Below are positions 8,770 through 16,571 of a DNA stretch of 52,431 nt, piece by piece. Both the position numbers and the translations under genes were made by a program. Position 1 is the first letter of the stretch. Each line of letters opens with the position of its first letter. Origin of the DNA: Lentilactobacillus parakefiri (lineage in GTDB: Bacteria > Bacillota > Bacilli > Lactobacillales > Lactobacillaceae). The stretch lies in contig NZ_BDGB01000150.1 of the NCBI RefSeq assembly GCF_002157585.1, positions 1 to 52,431 on the forward strand, in the 5' to 3' direction. The notes under the pieces were generated by a model. The model saw only the letters and a program-made list of their open reading frames with translations, did not search any database and was not told the DNA's origin.

Positions 8770-9669
8770 TTAGAGGTTCATTTTTTGGTACTGTCTCTTG
8801 AGCCGAAGTGGGAGAAGATTGGTGACAACGACCGCTAGAACAATCAGGATAACCCCGATTATTTGGGTGAAGGTGACAGTTTCTCCTAATAAGATAAAGG
8901 CAAAGACAACCGAAGCCGGTAATTCCAAAGAAGAAATAATCGGACCAATTCCCAATGGCAACTGGGGCATAAAAAAGGAGAAGCAAGTCAGTGGCAGCAA
9001 CATGGCAAAAAAAGACGTGATACCGCCCCAAGCCAGCCCAGTTGCTAAGTGATGAACTGGGAGAATCGTTGGCAGCCAAATGACTAGGATGACGATCAAG
9101 GCGCCACCACTCATGAGCTGGGCTTTTGTGAGGGGATGCAGATTAGCGCCCACATTTCCTGTGAACTGAATTGTCAAGGCGTAGGCCAGGGCGGACAGAA
9201 AGCTCAAGCCCATACCCTTCCAGGATATACTTTGGCTGAGTGGAAACAAACCAGTTGCTAGAATGGTTCCCAGTAAAATTGTGATCACACTAATCACTTG
9301 GGTGACGGTTGGACCTTTGCGGTGAACCAGACACGAAATGGCAATTGACAGCCAAACCGACTGCATCATCATGACGGCTGCGATGGCCACCGGCACGTAG
9401 GCCAATGATAGAAGATAGAAGGTGTTCGTGAAGCCCATCGAACTGCCCGAGATAACGACCAGCCACTTTAATTTGTGGTCAGGAACTCGGCGATTGGACG
9501 GATTCAGTAAGCAACGTCCCAAGCTGAAGACGAGAAAGGCAATCAGAAATGTCGCACATAGCAATAAGCTGTCAGTGACCCGGTCACCATGAGCCATTTT
9601 AAATAAAGAGCCGGGGATGCCATAACTGATGGCACCAAGGGCAACAAACAGGGGTGCAATGCGTTTCAA
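8770..9669 (-). CDS. EamA/DMT-family transporter
   Basis: About 299 residues with ten predicted membrane helices in two homologous halves of five, the EamA/drug-metabolite transporter fold (first half APLFVALGAISYGIPGSLF; second half ISWKGMGLSFLSALAYAL; final helix TQIIGVILIVLAVVV). I choose the TTG at 9669 because AAAGGTGA stands seven bases before it; the ATG at 9687 has no ribosome site and would add MKGDNP. Substrate cannot be told from sequence; relatives export amino acids or metabolites. It is monocistronic. Confidence 0.8.
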   Translation of the reverse strand: MKRIAPLFVALGAISYGIPGSLFKMAHGDRVTDSLLLCATFLIAFLVFSLGRCLLNPSNRRVPDHKLKWLVVISGSSMGFTNTFYLLSLAYVPVAIAAVMMMQSVWLSIAISCLVHRKGPTVTQVISVITILLGTILATGLFPLSQSISWKGMGLSFLSALAYALTIQFTGNVGANLHPLTKAQLMSGGALIVILVIWLPTILPVHHLATGLAWGGITSFFAMLLPLTCFSFFMPQLPLGIGPIISSLELPASVVFAFILLGETVTFTQIIGVILIVLAVVVTNLLPLRLKRQYQKMNL

Positions 9670-9750
9670 AGGATTATCACCTTTCATAATAGGATAGCAC
9701 GATAAGGCCTAGGTAACCCGGCTTGTGCGACAAGGACTCGTCTAGCCGCC

Positions 9751-10190
9751 TTAATCATTCCCCAAAGTCTTAAAGTTGTGTTTTAAAGTCGGCCAAACCC
9801 ATCGATCCGCAGTTTGAATAATCAAGCCATTGAAAAGAATTGAAAAGATGGTCCCAACGTTGACGGCATATAAATTGCGGGTCACCGCAAAGGAAATGAC
9901 CATGGCAATAATCGGCGGCACAAAATCGACCAGCTGGGCGGCTACCGCGCTCTTTTTCAAATACATAAACCGCAAGATGTTGGTCGTATCGTCATTTGGA
10001 TGCATGAGGATGTTTGCCCGCTGATACAGTGAGATAACCAGTGACTGTAGTTGACAGCAGAAGCGGTCCAGACCGCACTTCCCATGTTTGCTGAAATTGT
10101 CAGCGCATTGCCAAAGGCGTTTAAAATCAGCCCCGAGATGAGGCCGACCCAACGCTGAGCTTTTGTATTTTGGATGATGACTTCCCCCCT
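9751..10190 (-). pseudogene. YczE/YyaS-YitT family membrane protein remnant
   Basis: The C-terminal part (LVISLYQRANILMHPNDDTTNILRF... VNVGTIFSILFNGLIIQTADRW) is open from about 10040 to 9751 and resembles the end of YczE/YyaS membrane proteins. The N-terminal part lies in another frame (RWVGLISGLILNAFGNALTISANMGSAVWTASAVNYSHWL, 10160-10040). The parts join near 10035, and together (~135 codons) are much shorter than the ~215 of the family, so a frameshift plus an internal deletion is likely. No ATG, GTG or TTG with a ribosome site opens the first part; a GGGGGG site precedes ATCATC. Family assignment is from memory and moderate. Confidence 0.5.
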
Positions 10191-10406
10191 AGTAATGATG
10201 AATTTTGCATGAGTCGGTGCTGATTGTTCGATAACCAGCAGGTCAGAATTTAAGTATACGAGTAATTTAGGATTCGAACAAGTTGCCTGAAGCTCTGCGG
10301 CATAGAGAGGGCTGGGCAGACAAAAATTAATCGTTTCGGATATTAAGCCGCATAAGCTTTGCCAGAGTCGTATAATATAATTAACAAATTTTCAAGGAGG
10401 CAACTC

Positions 10407-12944
10407 ATGGCAGAACAATTAACCCATTTCTATGAAAAATTTCAACCAAGTCATTACGACATTTATTTAGATATCAACCGAGCAACTAAGCGGTTTTCGG
10501 GGACTTCCACGATTACTGGTGAGGCCAAAACGACCGCAATTTCGATTCACCAAAAATTTCTCAACATTGTATCGGTCCAAGCTGATGGCAAAGACGTTTC
10601 ATTTAGCAAGGATGATGCTCATGAAGCGATCGATATTGATTTGCCGACAACGGGCGATGTGTCCTTGACCATTCAGTTTAGTGCTAAATTGACCGACACG
10701 ATGATGGGCATCTACCCATCCTATTATGAAGTTGACGGGATTAAGAAGCAGTTGATTGGAACCCAGTTCGAGACCACTGCGGCGCGACAAGCTTTTCCAT
10801 GTGTCGACGAACCCGAAGCTAAAGCGACCTTTGATTTGGCAATTAAATTTGACGAACATGACGGCGAAACAATCATCAGCAATATGCCCGAAGTTCGCAC
10901 AGAAAATGGTGTCCACTATTTTGATACGACCATGAGGATGTCAACTTACCTGATCGCCTTTGGATTCGGTGAGATGCAGCGTAAGGAAACGACTACTAAG
11001 AGCGGCGTTAAAGTTGGCGTGTTTGCTACCAAGGCACACAAGGCCGATGAGCTCGATTTTGCTTTGGATATTGCTAAACGGTCGATTGAATTTTATGAAG
11101 ACTTTTACCAAACGCCATATCCACTCCCACACTCCTGGCAGCTGGCATTGCCCGACTTCTCTGCAGGTGCCATGGAGAACTGGGGCCTGGTAACCTACCG
11201 TGAAGCATACTTGCTTTTGGACCCCAAGAACACGTCATTTGAAATGAAACAGTTAGTTGCAACGGTGATTGCCCACGAATTGGCTCATCAATGGTTCGGT
11301 GACCTGGTCACAATGAAGTGGTGGGATGACCTCTGGTTGAACGAAAGTTTTGCCAATATGATGGAATATGTCGCCATCGATGCCATTGAACCCGACTGGC
11401 ATATTTGGGAAGTCTTCCAAACCTCCGAATCACCGGCTGCCCTGCAACGGGACGCCACTGATGGTGTTCAGTCGGTTCACGTTCAGGTTGAAGATCCAGC
11501 TGAAATTGATTCGATTTTTGACTCGGCAATCGTGTATGCCAAGGGTGCCAGAATGTTAGTGATGGCAAGAGCTTTGGTTGGGGATAAAGCCTTACGCGAG
11601 GGCTTGAAGAATTACTTTGCGGCCCACAAGTTCCATAACGCCACCGGGGCAGATTTATGGTCGGCATTGGGCAAGGCATCCGGCATGAATGTCGGTGCGA
11701 TTATGAACTCCTGGTTGGAACAGCCCGGATATCCGGTTGTGGTTGCCAAAGTTGAAGACGGTCAGTTAACCCTGTCTCAACAGCAATTCTTTATTGGCAA
11801 TGGCAAGGATGTTGACCGTAAGTGGCAGATCCCACTTAACAGCAATTACGACGCTGTTCCTGAAATCATGGCGGACAAAACGCTGACGGTTGGGGATTAC
11901 CAACAGTTACGCGAGAAAAATGACAAACCATTCCTCCTGAACGTTGGTAACAACTCGCACTTCATTATTCAATATGATGAAACCTTGATGGCTGACATTC
12001 TTGATCATGTTGCCGACTTGGATGCCATTTCTCAACTCCAGATTCTTCAAGACTTGCGGTTGTTGGCTGATGGCCGCCAGAACTCGTACGCCAATATTGT
12101 GCCGTTACTGAAAAGATTTGCCGACAGCCATTCTAATATTGTGAATGCTGCTTTGTACCGGGTTGCTAATAATTTGAAGAAGTTTGTCGCACCCAAGTCT
12201 CAGGAAGAAAAAGAACTCAAGCAACTCTTCGATCGACTCAGTTCTGCTCAGCTCGATCGACTGGGCTTTGCTCCTAAGACGAATGAATCAAATGACGACC
12301 AACTGACTCGGCCGTACATTTTGAATGCGTCATTATATGCTGAGAATGCTGACGCCATGAGTGCTGCTCACACGCTGTTTAAAGAAAACGAGGCCAACTT
12401 GGCTGCTCTATCTGCCGATATCCGGGTGTTTGTTCTCCGAAACGAAGTCAAAAACTTTGGTAGTGACGCGTTGTTTGATCAATTACTGGTCGCATACCGG
12501 CAAACTGCCGATGCCAGCTATAAGCAGGATATTTGCGCCGCTTTGACGAGTACGGCTGATCCTGATTTAATTGCTAAGTTAGTGAGTCAATTTGAAAATG
12601 CTGATACGATTAAACCACAGGATTTGCGTGCCTGGTTCCGTGGCGTTCTTGCCAATGATGATGGTCAGCAGGCTGCTTGGGATTGGATTCGCCAGGACTG
12701 GCAATGGTTGGAAGACACAGTTGGCGGAGACATGGAATTTGCCACCTATATTACCGTGATTTCCGGAATCTTCCACACGCCACAACGGCTGGCTGAATTC
12801 AAAGAATTCTTTGAGCCGAAGATTGATACGCCGGGTCTGACCCGTGAAATCAAGATGGATATCAGCGTCATTGATAGCCGGGTTCAATTGGTTCAGGCTG
12901 AACAAGCAGATGTTAATGCTGCAATTAGTCGAGCTATTAAATAG
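10407..12944 (+). CDS. pepN: Aminopeptidase N
   Basis: 845-residue M1-family zinc metallopeptidase that removes N-terminal residues from peptides; in lactobacilli it is a main cytosolic peptidase. The exopeptidase motif GAMEN is at 254-258, the zinc site HELAH at 290-294 with the third ligand Glu313 (LWLNES), followed by the M1 and ERAP1-like C-terminal domains. The start at 10407 has AAGGAGG six bases upstream; the open frame reaches back to 10359 without a site. TATAAT at 10371-10376 is the likely -10. Length matches lactobacillar PepN closely. Monocistronic, followed by a hairpin element. Confidence 0.97.
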   Translation: MAEQLTHFYEKFQPSHYDIYLDINRATKRFSGTSTITGEAKTTAISIHQKFLNIVSVQADGKDVSFSKDDAHEAIDIDLPTTGDVSLTIQFSAKLTDTMMGIYPSYYEVDGIKKQLIGTQFETTAARQAFPCVDEPEAKATFDLAIKFDEHDGETIISNMPEVRTENGVHYFDTTMRMSTYLIAFGFGEMQRKETTTKSGVKVGVFATKAHKADELDFALDIAKRSIEFYEDFYQTPYPLPHSWQLALPDFSAGAMENWGLVTYREAYLLLDPKNTSFEMKQLVATVIAHELAHQWFGDLVTMKWWDDLWLNESFANMMEYVAIDAIEPDWHIWEVFQTSESPAALQRDATDGVQSVHVQVEDPAEIDSIFDSAIVYAKGARMLVMARALVGDKALREGLKNYFAAHKFHNATGADLWSALGKASGMNVGAIMNSWLEQPGYPVVVAKVEDGQLTLSQQQFFIGNGKDVDRKWQIPLNSNYDAVPEIMADKTLTVGDYQQLREKNDKPFLLNVGNNSHFIIQYDETLMADILDHVADLDAISQLQILQDLRLLADGRQNSYANIVPLLKRFADSHSNIVNAALYRVANNLKKFVAPKSQEEKELKQLFDRLSSAQLDRLGFAPKTNESNDDQLTRPYILNASLYAENADAMSAAHTLFKENEANLAALSADIRVFVLRNEVKNFGSDALFDQLLVAYRQTADASYKQDICAALTSTADPDLIAKLVSQFENADTIKPQDLRAWFRGVLANDDGQQAAWDWIRQDWQWLEDTVGGDMEFATYITVISGIFHTPQRLAEFKEFFEPKIDTPGLTREIKMDISVIDSRVQLVQAEQADVNAAISRAIK

Positions 12945-12964
12945 GATTAGATGATCTTGAGAGA

Positions 12965-13137
12965 GTGGGAATTAAAGCGGTTAGTTTCCAGAATATAAGC
13001 AAGCAATCTGAATATCCCGGGTTTGGATATTTAGATTGCTTGCTTATATGGCCGGAAACTGCTTTAATTCCCACTTTTTTGCTGTGGAACATTCGAAATG
13101 ATAAAGTACGGGTGAGACGATAATTCTTTTTGTCCGA
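12965..13137. repeat. Dispersed hairpin element, type 1, copy B
   Basis: GTGGGAATTAAAGC (12965) to GCTTTAATTCCCAC (13074), nearly identical to copy A. The inner pair differs from A by a matched change: AAGCCAGC/GCTGGCTT in A is AAGCAAGC/GCTTGCTT here. TTTTTT after the stem makes it a good pepN terminator. The tail AAAGTACGGGTGAGACG follows. Confidence 0.85.
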
Positions 13138-13212
13138 ACCCTTTTGTTATCGGCCGATGTTGATCGAGGCACACATTCCGATTTATTCATTAACGATTGT
13201 GAGAGCTATATT

Positions 13213-13250
13213 TTTTCAGTCATGTTACACATTTATAACATGACTGAAAA
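13213..13250. repeat. Perfect 15-bp palindrome in the GH25 upstream region
   Basis: TTTTCAGTCATGTTA (13213-13227), loop CACATTTA, exact complement 13236-13250. No T-run follows on either strand, so it is not a standard terminator. It lies 175 bases before the muramidase start. The remaining gap (13138-13212, 13251-13424) shows no gene. Confidence 0.6.
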
Positions 13251-13424
13251 GAAGTGAGGGCGGGCGCTTCATGGCGCGTATTGACACTGTAATATTCCCC
13301 GTGGTCCTGCATCTGCTTCTTGTGCTCGAGTTCATTCTGTCATATGTTGGTAGAGAAATTAACGACAACTGTTTAGCTGATTGAATTTAGCATAAGCAAA
13401 TAAATAAATGCGGAGTGGTTTTAA

Positions 13425-14348
13425 ATGAGTTCATTGAGGAAAAAGGGACGGACGATCATCCTATCGATTCTGACCGTCATCTTATCGGTTTCAATTTTTG
13501 GCGCGGTCAAAGCATCAGCAGCAACCACCGTCATTCCTGACATTTCAGAGTGGCAGGGGAAGTTGACTGCATCAAAAGTGTCCAATTTAAAGAGTCAGGT
13601 TTCGTTTATTATCAATCGTCGCCAATATGGTGCGAATTATCAGGATAAATACGCAACCAACAATACCAATCTATATGTTCAATATGGCATTCCATTTGGT
13701 GAATATGATTATGCCACCTTCACCAGTGCTGCCAGCGCCAGAAATGAGGCCAACGTCTTCTACCAAAATTCCAATAAGAATGCTAAATTCTATGTCTTGG
13801 ATTACGAGGAAAATGATGTGACATCTGGGACTAGCAACGCAGCTGTTAAAGCATGGTACGATCAGATGCGTTCACTCACCGGGAAGAAATTAATTTTTTA
13901 CTCATATCAATCATTTGCAACAGCTCATGCCAACACCGCAAGAAAGAATTTTGATGCCCAATGGATTGCCAACTATTCTTCACGGCCAACCATTCAAACT
14001 GATCTCTGGCAGTATACCAACAAAAAATACGTTCCAGCATTGAAAGAATCAGTAGATGCCAGTACAATTTTGAATTCAAGTAAACCAATTACTTGGTGGA
14101 TCGGCGGCGCCCAATCAGCTGATACAGCGCACCCAACTTACTTTACTGATGCGGTAACCAGTGTCATGACGACCAAGAAACTGTATTTGTATAACTCAAC
14201 CAGCTTTAAGAAGGCTAACCGAGTTGTTAAGGTTCAGCCAGGAACGACAGTGAACGTCACCGCTGTTCATAAACGCGCCAGTGGTTCATACTATTTTGAA
14301 ACCGCAGACGGCCGCTATTTAACTGCCAATAAGAACTATGTCCAATAA
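13425..14348 (+). CDS. Secreted GH25 muramidase (lysozyme)
   Basis: 307 residues. A signal peptide ends near AVKASA (about residue 32). The GH25 domain follows: PDISEWQG with the first catalytic Asp39, INRRQYG, IPFGEYDYA, and the strand FYVLDYEEN carrying the Asp/Glu pair, then DLWQYT. The family cuts the MurNAc-GlcNAc bond in peptidoglycan. The last ~75 residues (YLYNSTSFKKANRVVKVQPG... YLTANKNYVQ) look like an SH3-type wall-binding module. GGAGTGG precedes the ATG. The lipoprotein gene starts 28 bases later, so they are probably co-transcribed. Role as autolysin or bacteriolysin is inferred. Confidence 0.9.
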   Translation: MSSLRKKGRTIILSILTVILSVSIFGAVKASAATTVIPDISEWQGKLTASKVSNLKSQVSFIINRRQYGANYQDKYATNNTNLYVQYGIPFGEYDYATFTSAASARNEANVFYQNSNKNAKFYVLDYEENDVTSGTSNAAVKAWYDQMRSLTGKKLIFYSYQSFATAHANTARKNFDAQWIANYSSRPTIQTDLWQYTNKKYVPALKESVDASTILNSSKPITWWIGGAQSADTAHPTYFTDAVTSVMTTKKLYLYNSTSFKKANRVVKVQPGTTVNVTAVHKRASGSYYFETADGRYLTANKNYVQ

Positions 14349-14376
14349 TTAGGAATCAACAAACTGGAGGGAAACG

Positions 14377-15201
14377 ATGAAACTCTATAAATTAGGTGGA
14401 GTGTTATTACTGAGTCTGGTGCTTGTTGGCTGCAGTAATGGCAATTCCGGTAAGCAAAGTTCCAATAACGAATCAAAAACTGATATGCAGAATTCAAGTA
14501 GTGCCGCCAATAGTTCCAATTCGACTAGTACCAGTCAGAGCGACACATCAACCGCTTCTTCTGATAACAATTCCCAATCGGATGGGCAATCTTATGACTT
14601 TTCATCGCTAACTAAAGATCTTTCAAGCAAACTATCAGATACGCTGTTCCCACAAAACGCTGGGTTGAGTGATTCAGCTAAGAACATTCACATTCGATAT
14701 AATGGTAATTCTGCTGACAGTACGATTTACTACAGTACTGGTAGTGATGCCTTGGCACTCAATGATAGTAGCCTGAAGGGTGAAAAGCCATACGCCGTCT
14801 TAGCTAAACGCAGTTATTCCTCAACTTCAGAGGCTCAAAGCCACTTAGACTATACGGCTGCTTCAGAGATTAAAGGCTTGCCAAAAGTCGATCTTGGCCA
14901 CAGTATCGTGGGTCATACCCAATCAGGAGCCGGTCAGCAGTATATTTCTTGGAATGAGGGCAACTGGTCGATTAGTGTGCACGGCAGCCCCGTGAATAAC
15001 ACAACTCCAAAGAAGTTGGCTGTTTCAAGTGTCAATATGTTTGAGAATTATTCACTACCAGCCCCGAATACACAAGGAGTTGTTAAATTCAACGTTGGCA
15101 GTTCTGCTCAAGTGATTACCTGGCAGGCCGGCAATGTCGTCTATCGACTCCAAGCAACGGATCCCGCCGTCGCAATTCGGATGGCTGCTAGTATGAAGTA
15201 A
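14377..15201 (+). CDS. Lipoprotein, unknown function
   Basis: 274 residues. The lipobox LVLVGC (Cys about 19) is followed by a Ser/Asn/Thr/Gln-rich linker to about residue 70, then a folded domain (LTKDLSSKLSDTLFP... HIRYNGNSADSTIYY... WQAGNVVYRLQATDP) that I do not recognise. GGAGGG lies before the ATG. Membrane-anchored outside, in an apparent operon with the muramidase, so a role in wall turnover is possible. A strong hairpin repeat ends the unit. Confidence 0.85.
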   Translation: MKLYKLGGVLLLSLVLVGCSNGNSGKQSSNNESKTDMQNSSSAANSSNSTSTSQSDTSTASSDNNSQSDGQSYDFSSLTKDLSSKLSDTLFPQNAGLSDSAKNIHIRYNGNSADSTIYYSTGSDALALNDSSLKGEKPYAVLAKRSYSSTSEAQSHLDYTAASEIKGLPKVDLGHSIVGHTQSGAGQQYISWNEGNWSISVHGSPVNNTTPKKLAVSSVNMFENYSLPAPNTQGVVKFNVGSSAQVITWQAGNVVYRLQATDPAVAIRMAASMK

Positions 15202-15203
15202 GA

Positions 15204-15315
15204 CTGGGACAACCGGCGTTTAGATCCCAGAATTTAACGAAGAAGTCCAATCATTCCTGGTTTTGGAATGGTTGGACTTCTTCGTTAAATGGCGGGGATC
15301 TGCCGGTTGTCCCAG
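15204..15315. repeat. Dispersed hairpin element, type 2, copy 2
   Basis: Outer arms CTGGGACAACCGGC (15204) and GCCGGTTGTCCCAG (15302) are a perfect 14-bp match; inside are GATCCCAGAATTTAA and TTAAATGGCGGGGATC; the core is a 24-bp stem (15234-15257 with 15265-15288) whose sequence differs from copies at 7185 and 46355. It directly follows the lipoprotein stop. Nothing else is seen up to 15474 apart from AT-rich DNA. Confidence 0.85.
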
Positions 15316-15474
15316 CTTTCCGCAATATAAAAGTTGTGATTAAAGTTGTCGTTACAAGCTAAAGAAGAAGGAATGTTTCAGTCTCTTTCTATGCTTCTGA
15401 CACCATGACGTGATATTGCGCCTTGGCATTTCCTGACGTAAAATGTACTGATAATACAAAAACGAGGTCTTGTA

Positions 15475-15978
15475 ATGCCAGTCAAATTTGAATGCGCCAC
15501 TCACGATGAGCTTCCTAGAATTGTTGAAATCTATAATGAAATTATTCCCAGCCGTCTCGCCACGGCTGATTTAGAGCCAGTTTCCGTTGCCTCACGTGAG
15601 GAATGGTTTGCTGAATTTAACCATGAGTCGCGGCCACTGTGGGTAATGAAAGTCGACGACCAAGTTGCCGGCTGGGTTGGTTTGGAATCGTTCTACGGTC
15701 GGCCTGCCTACCACAATACTGCCGAGATTAGTATCTATATCGACGCTGATTATCGCCATCATGGGCTGGGCCAGCAGACAATTAATTTTGTCAGTGGTGA
15801 ATTGGAACGCCTCAGACTGGATACTTTGGTAGCCTTTATTTTCAGCCACAACCTGCCCAGTCAAAAGCTGTTTACGCATAATGGATTTACAGTTTGGGGG
15901 CATTTGCCCGATGTTGCTGAAATGGATGGGCGACGACGAAGCTTGGATATTTTGGGGAAACATTTTAATGAACTATAA
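15475..15978 (+). CDS. GNAT acetyltransferase, phosphinothricin-acetyltransferase-like
   Basis: 167 residues of the Pat/Bar branch of GNAT N-acetyltransferases: N-terminal DELPRIVEIYNEIIPSRLATAD, central AGWVGLESFYGRPAY, acetyl-CoA loop YRHHGLGQQ (about residues 97-105), and the C-terminal LPSQKLFTHNGFTVWGHLP typical of the family. It would transfer acetyl from acetyl-CoA to a primary amine; the substrate is unknown. CGAGGT precedes the ATG. A clear terminator follows at once, so the gene stands alone. Confidence 0.9.
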   Translation: MPVKFECATHDELPRIVEIYNEIIPSRLATADLEPVSVASREEWFAEFNHESRPLWVMKVDDQVAGWVGLESFYGRPAYHNTAEISIYIDADYRHHGLGQQTINFVSGELERLRLDTLVAFIFSHNLPSQKLFTHNGFTVWGHLPDVAEMDGRRRSLDILGKHFNEL

Positions 15979-16010
15979 AGTGATTGGGACGTGTCCTAAT
16001 CACTTTTTTT
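15979..16010 (+). terminator. Intrinsic terminator after the acetyltransferase
   Basis: AGTGATTGGGAC, GT loop, GTCCTAATCACT, then a run of seven T. Begins at the stop codon. Confidence 0.85.
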
Positions 16011-16057
16011 GTGGTTGATAGGGCCTTTTTAAGCAGAAATGGTTGCATCCTTTAGGC

Positions 16058-16096
16058 TACAGATGTAAACTGTTCTTATTGAGAGCTACAAATGTA
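16058..16096 (+). promoter_or_regulatory. Two cop boxes (CopY operators)
   Basis: TACAGATGTA (16058-16067) and TACAAATGTA (16087-16096) both match the cop box TACAnnTGTA recognised by CopY-type repressors; centres are 29 bases apart. They lie just before copY, as expected for autorepression lifted by copper. Confidence 0.88.
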
Positions 16097-16126
16097 AACT
16101 TTAAAACATAAAATGAGGTTAAAACA

Positions 16127-16570
16127 ATGATAGATGCTAAAAATGTCACCATCACAGATTCTGAATGGGAAGTTATGAGAGCGATTTGGACAATGGGTTC
16201 GACTTCCAGTCGTGAGTTGATCGACGCAATGAATGAACTACAGGGATGGTCTGATTCAACGACCAAGACCTTATTGCGCCGTCTAATCAAAAAAGGGGCC
16301 GTTGAACAAACCGGTGAGAGTCGGCCGTTCACCTTTAAACCGGTGGTTGGGGAGAAAGAATCGATGTCCGCTGCTGCCGATGACTTGTTTGATCACATGT
16401 GTGCGATGCGAGCCGGTTCCACGATTGCCCAAGTGATTAAGACTCGGAAGCTTTCAAAAAGTGATATTGCAGAATTACAGCAGATATTGGCTGAGAAGGC
16501 CAAGGATGCTCCGGAAATGGTGAATTGCAACTGTCTGCCGGGGAAAATGACGTGTGAGGATGATCATTAA
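16127..16570 (+). CDS. copY: CopY/TcrY-family copper-responsive repressor
   Basis: 147 residues. N-terminal BlaI/MecI-type winged helix (TDSEWEVMRAIWTMGSTSS... STTKTLLRRLIKKGAVE), C-terminal dimer part, and a metal tail CNCLPGKMTC. CopY holds zinc through CxCx4CxC and releases DNA when Cu(I) replaces it; here the third cysteine is methionine (CxC-LPGK-M-x-C), so the usual four-Cys site is incomplete. Two cop boxes lie upstream and the copper ATPase follows at once, so function in copper control is not in doubt. No copZ chaperone gene is present in the operon. Confidence 0.93.
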   Translation: MIDAKNVTITDSEWEVMRAIWTMGSTSSRELIDAMNELQGWSDSTTKTLLRRLIKKGAVEQTGESRPFTFKPVVGEKESMSAAADDLFDHMCAMRAGSTIAQVIKTRKLSKSDIAELQQILAEKAKDAPEMVNCNCLPGKMTCEDDH

Positions 16571-16571
16571 C

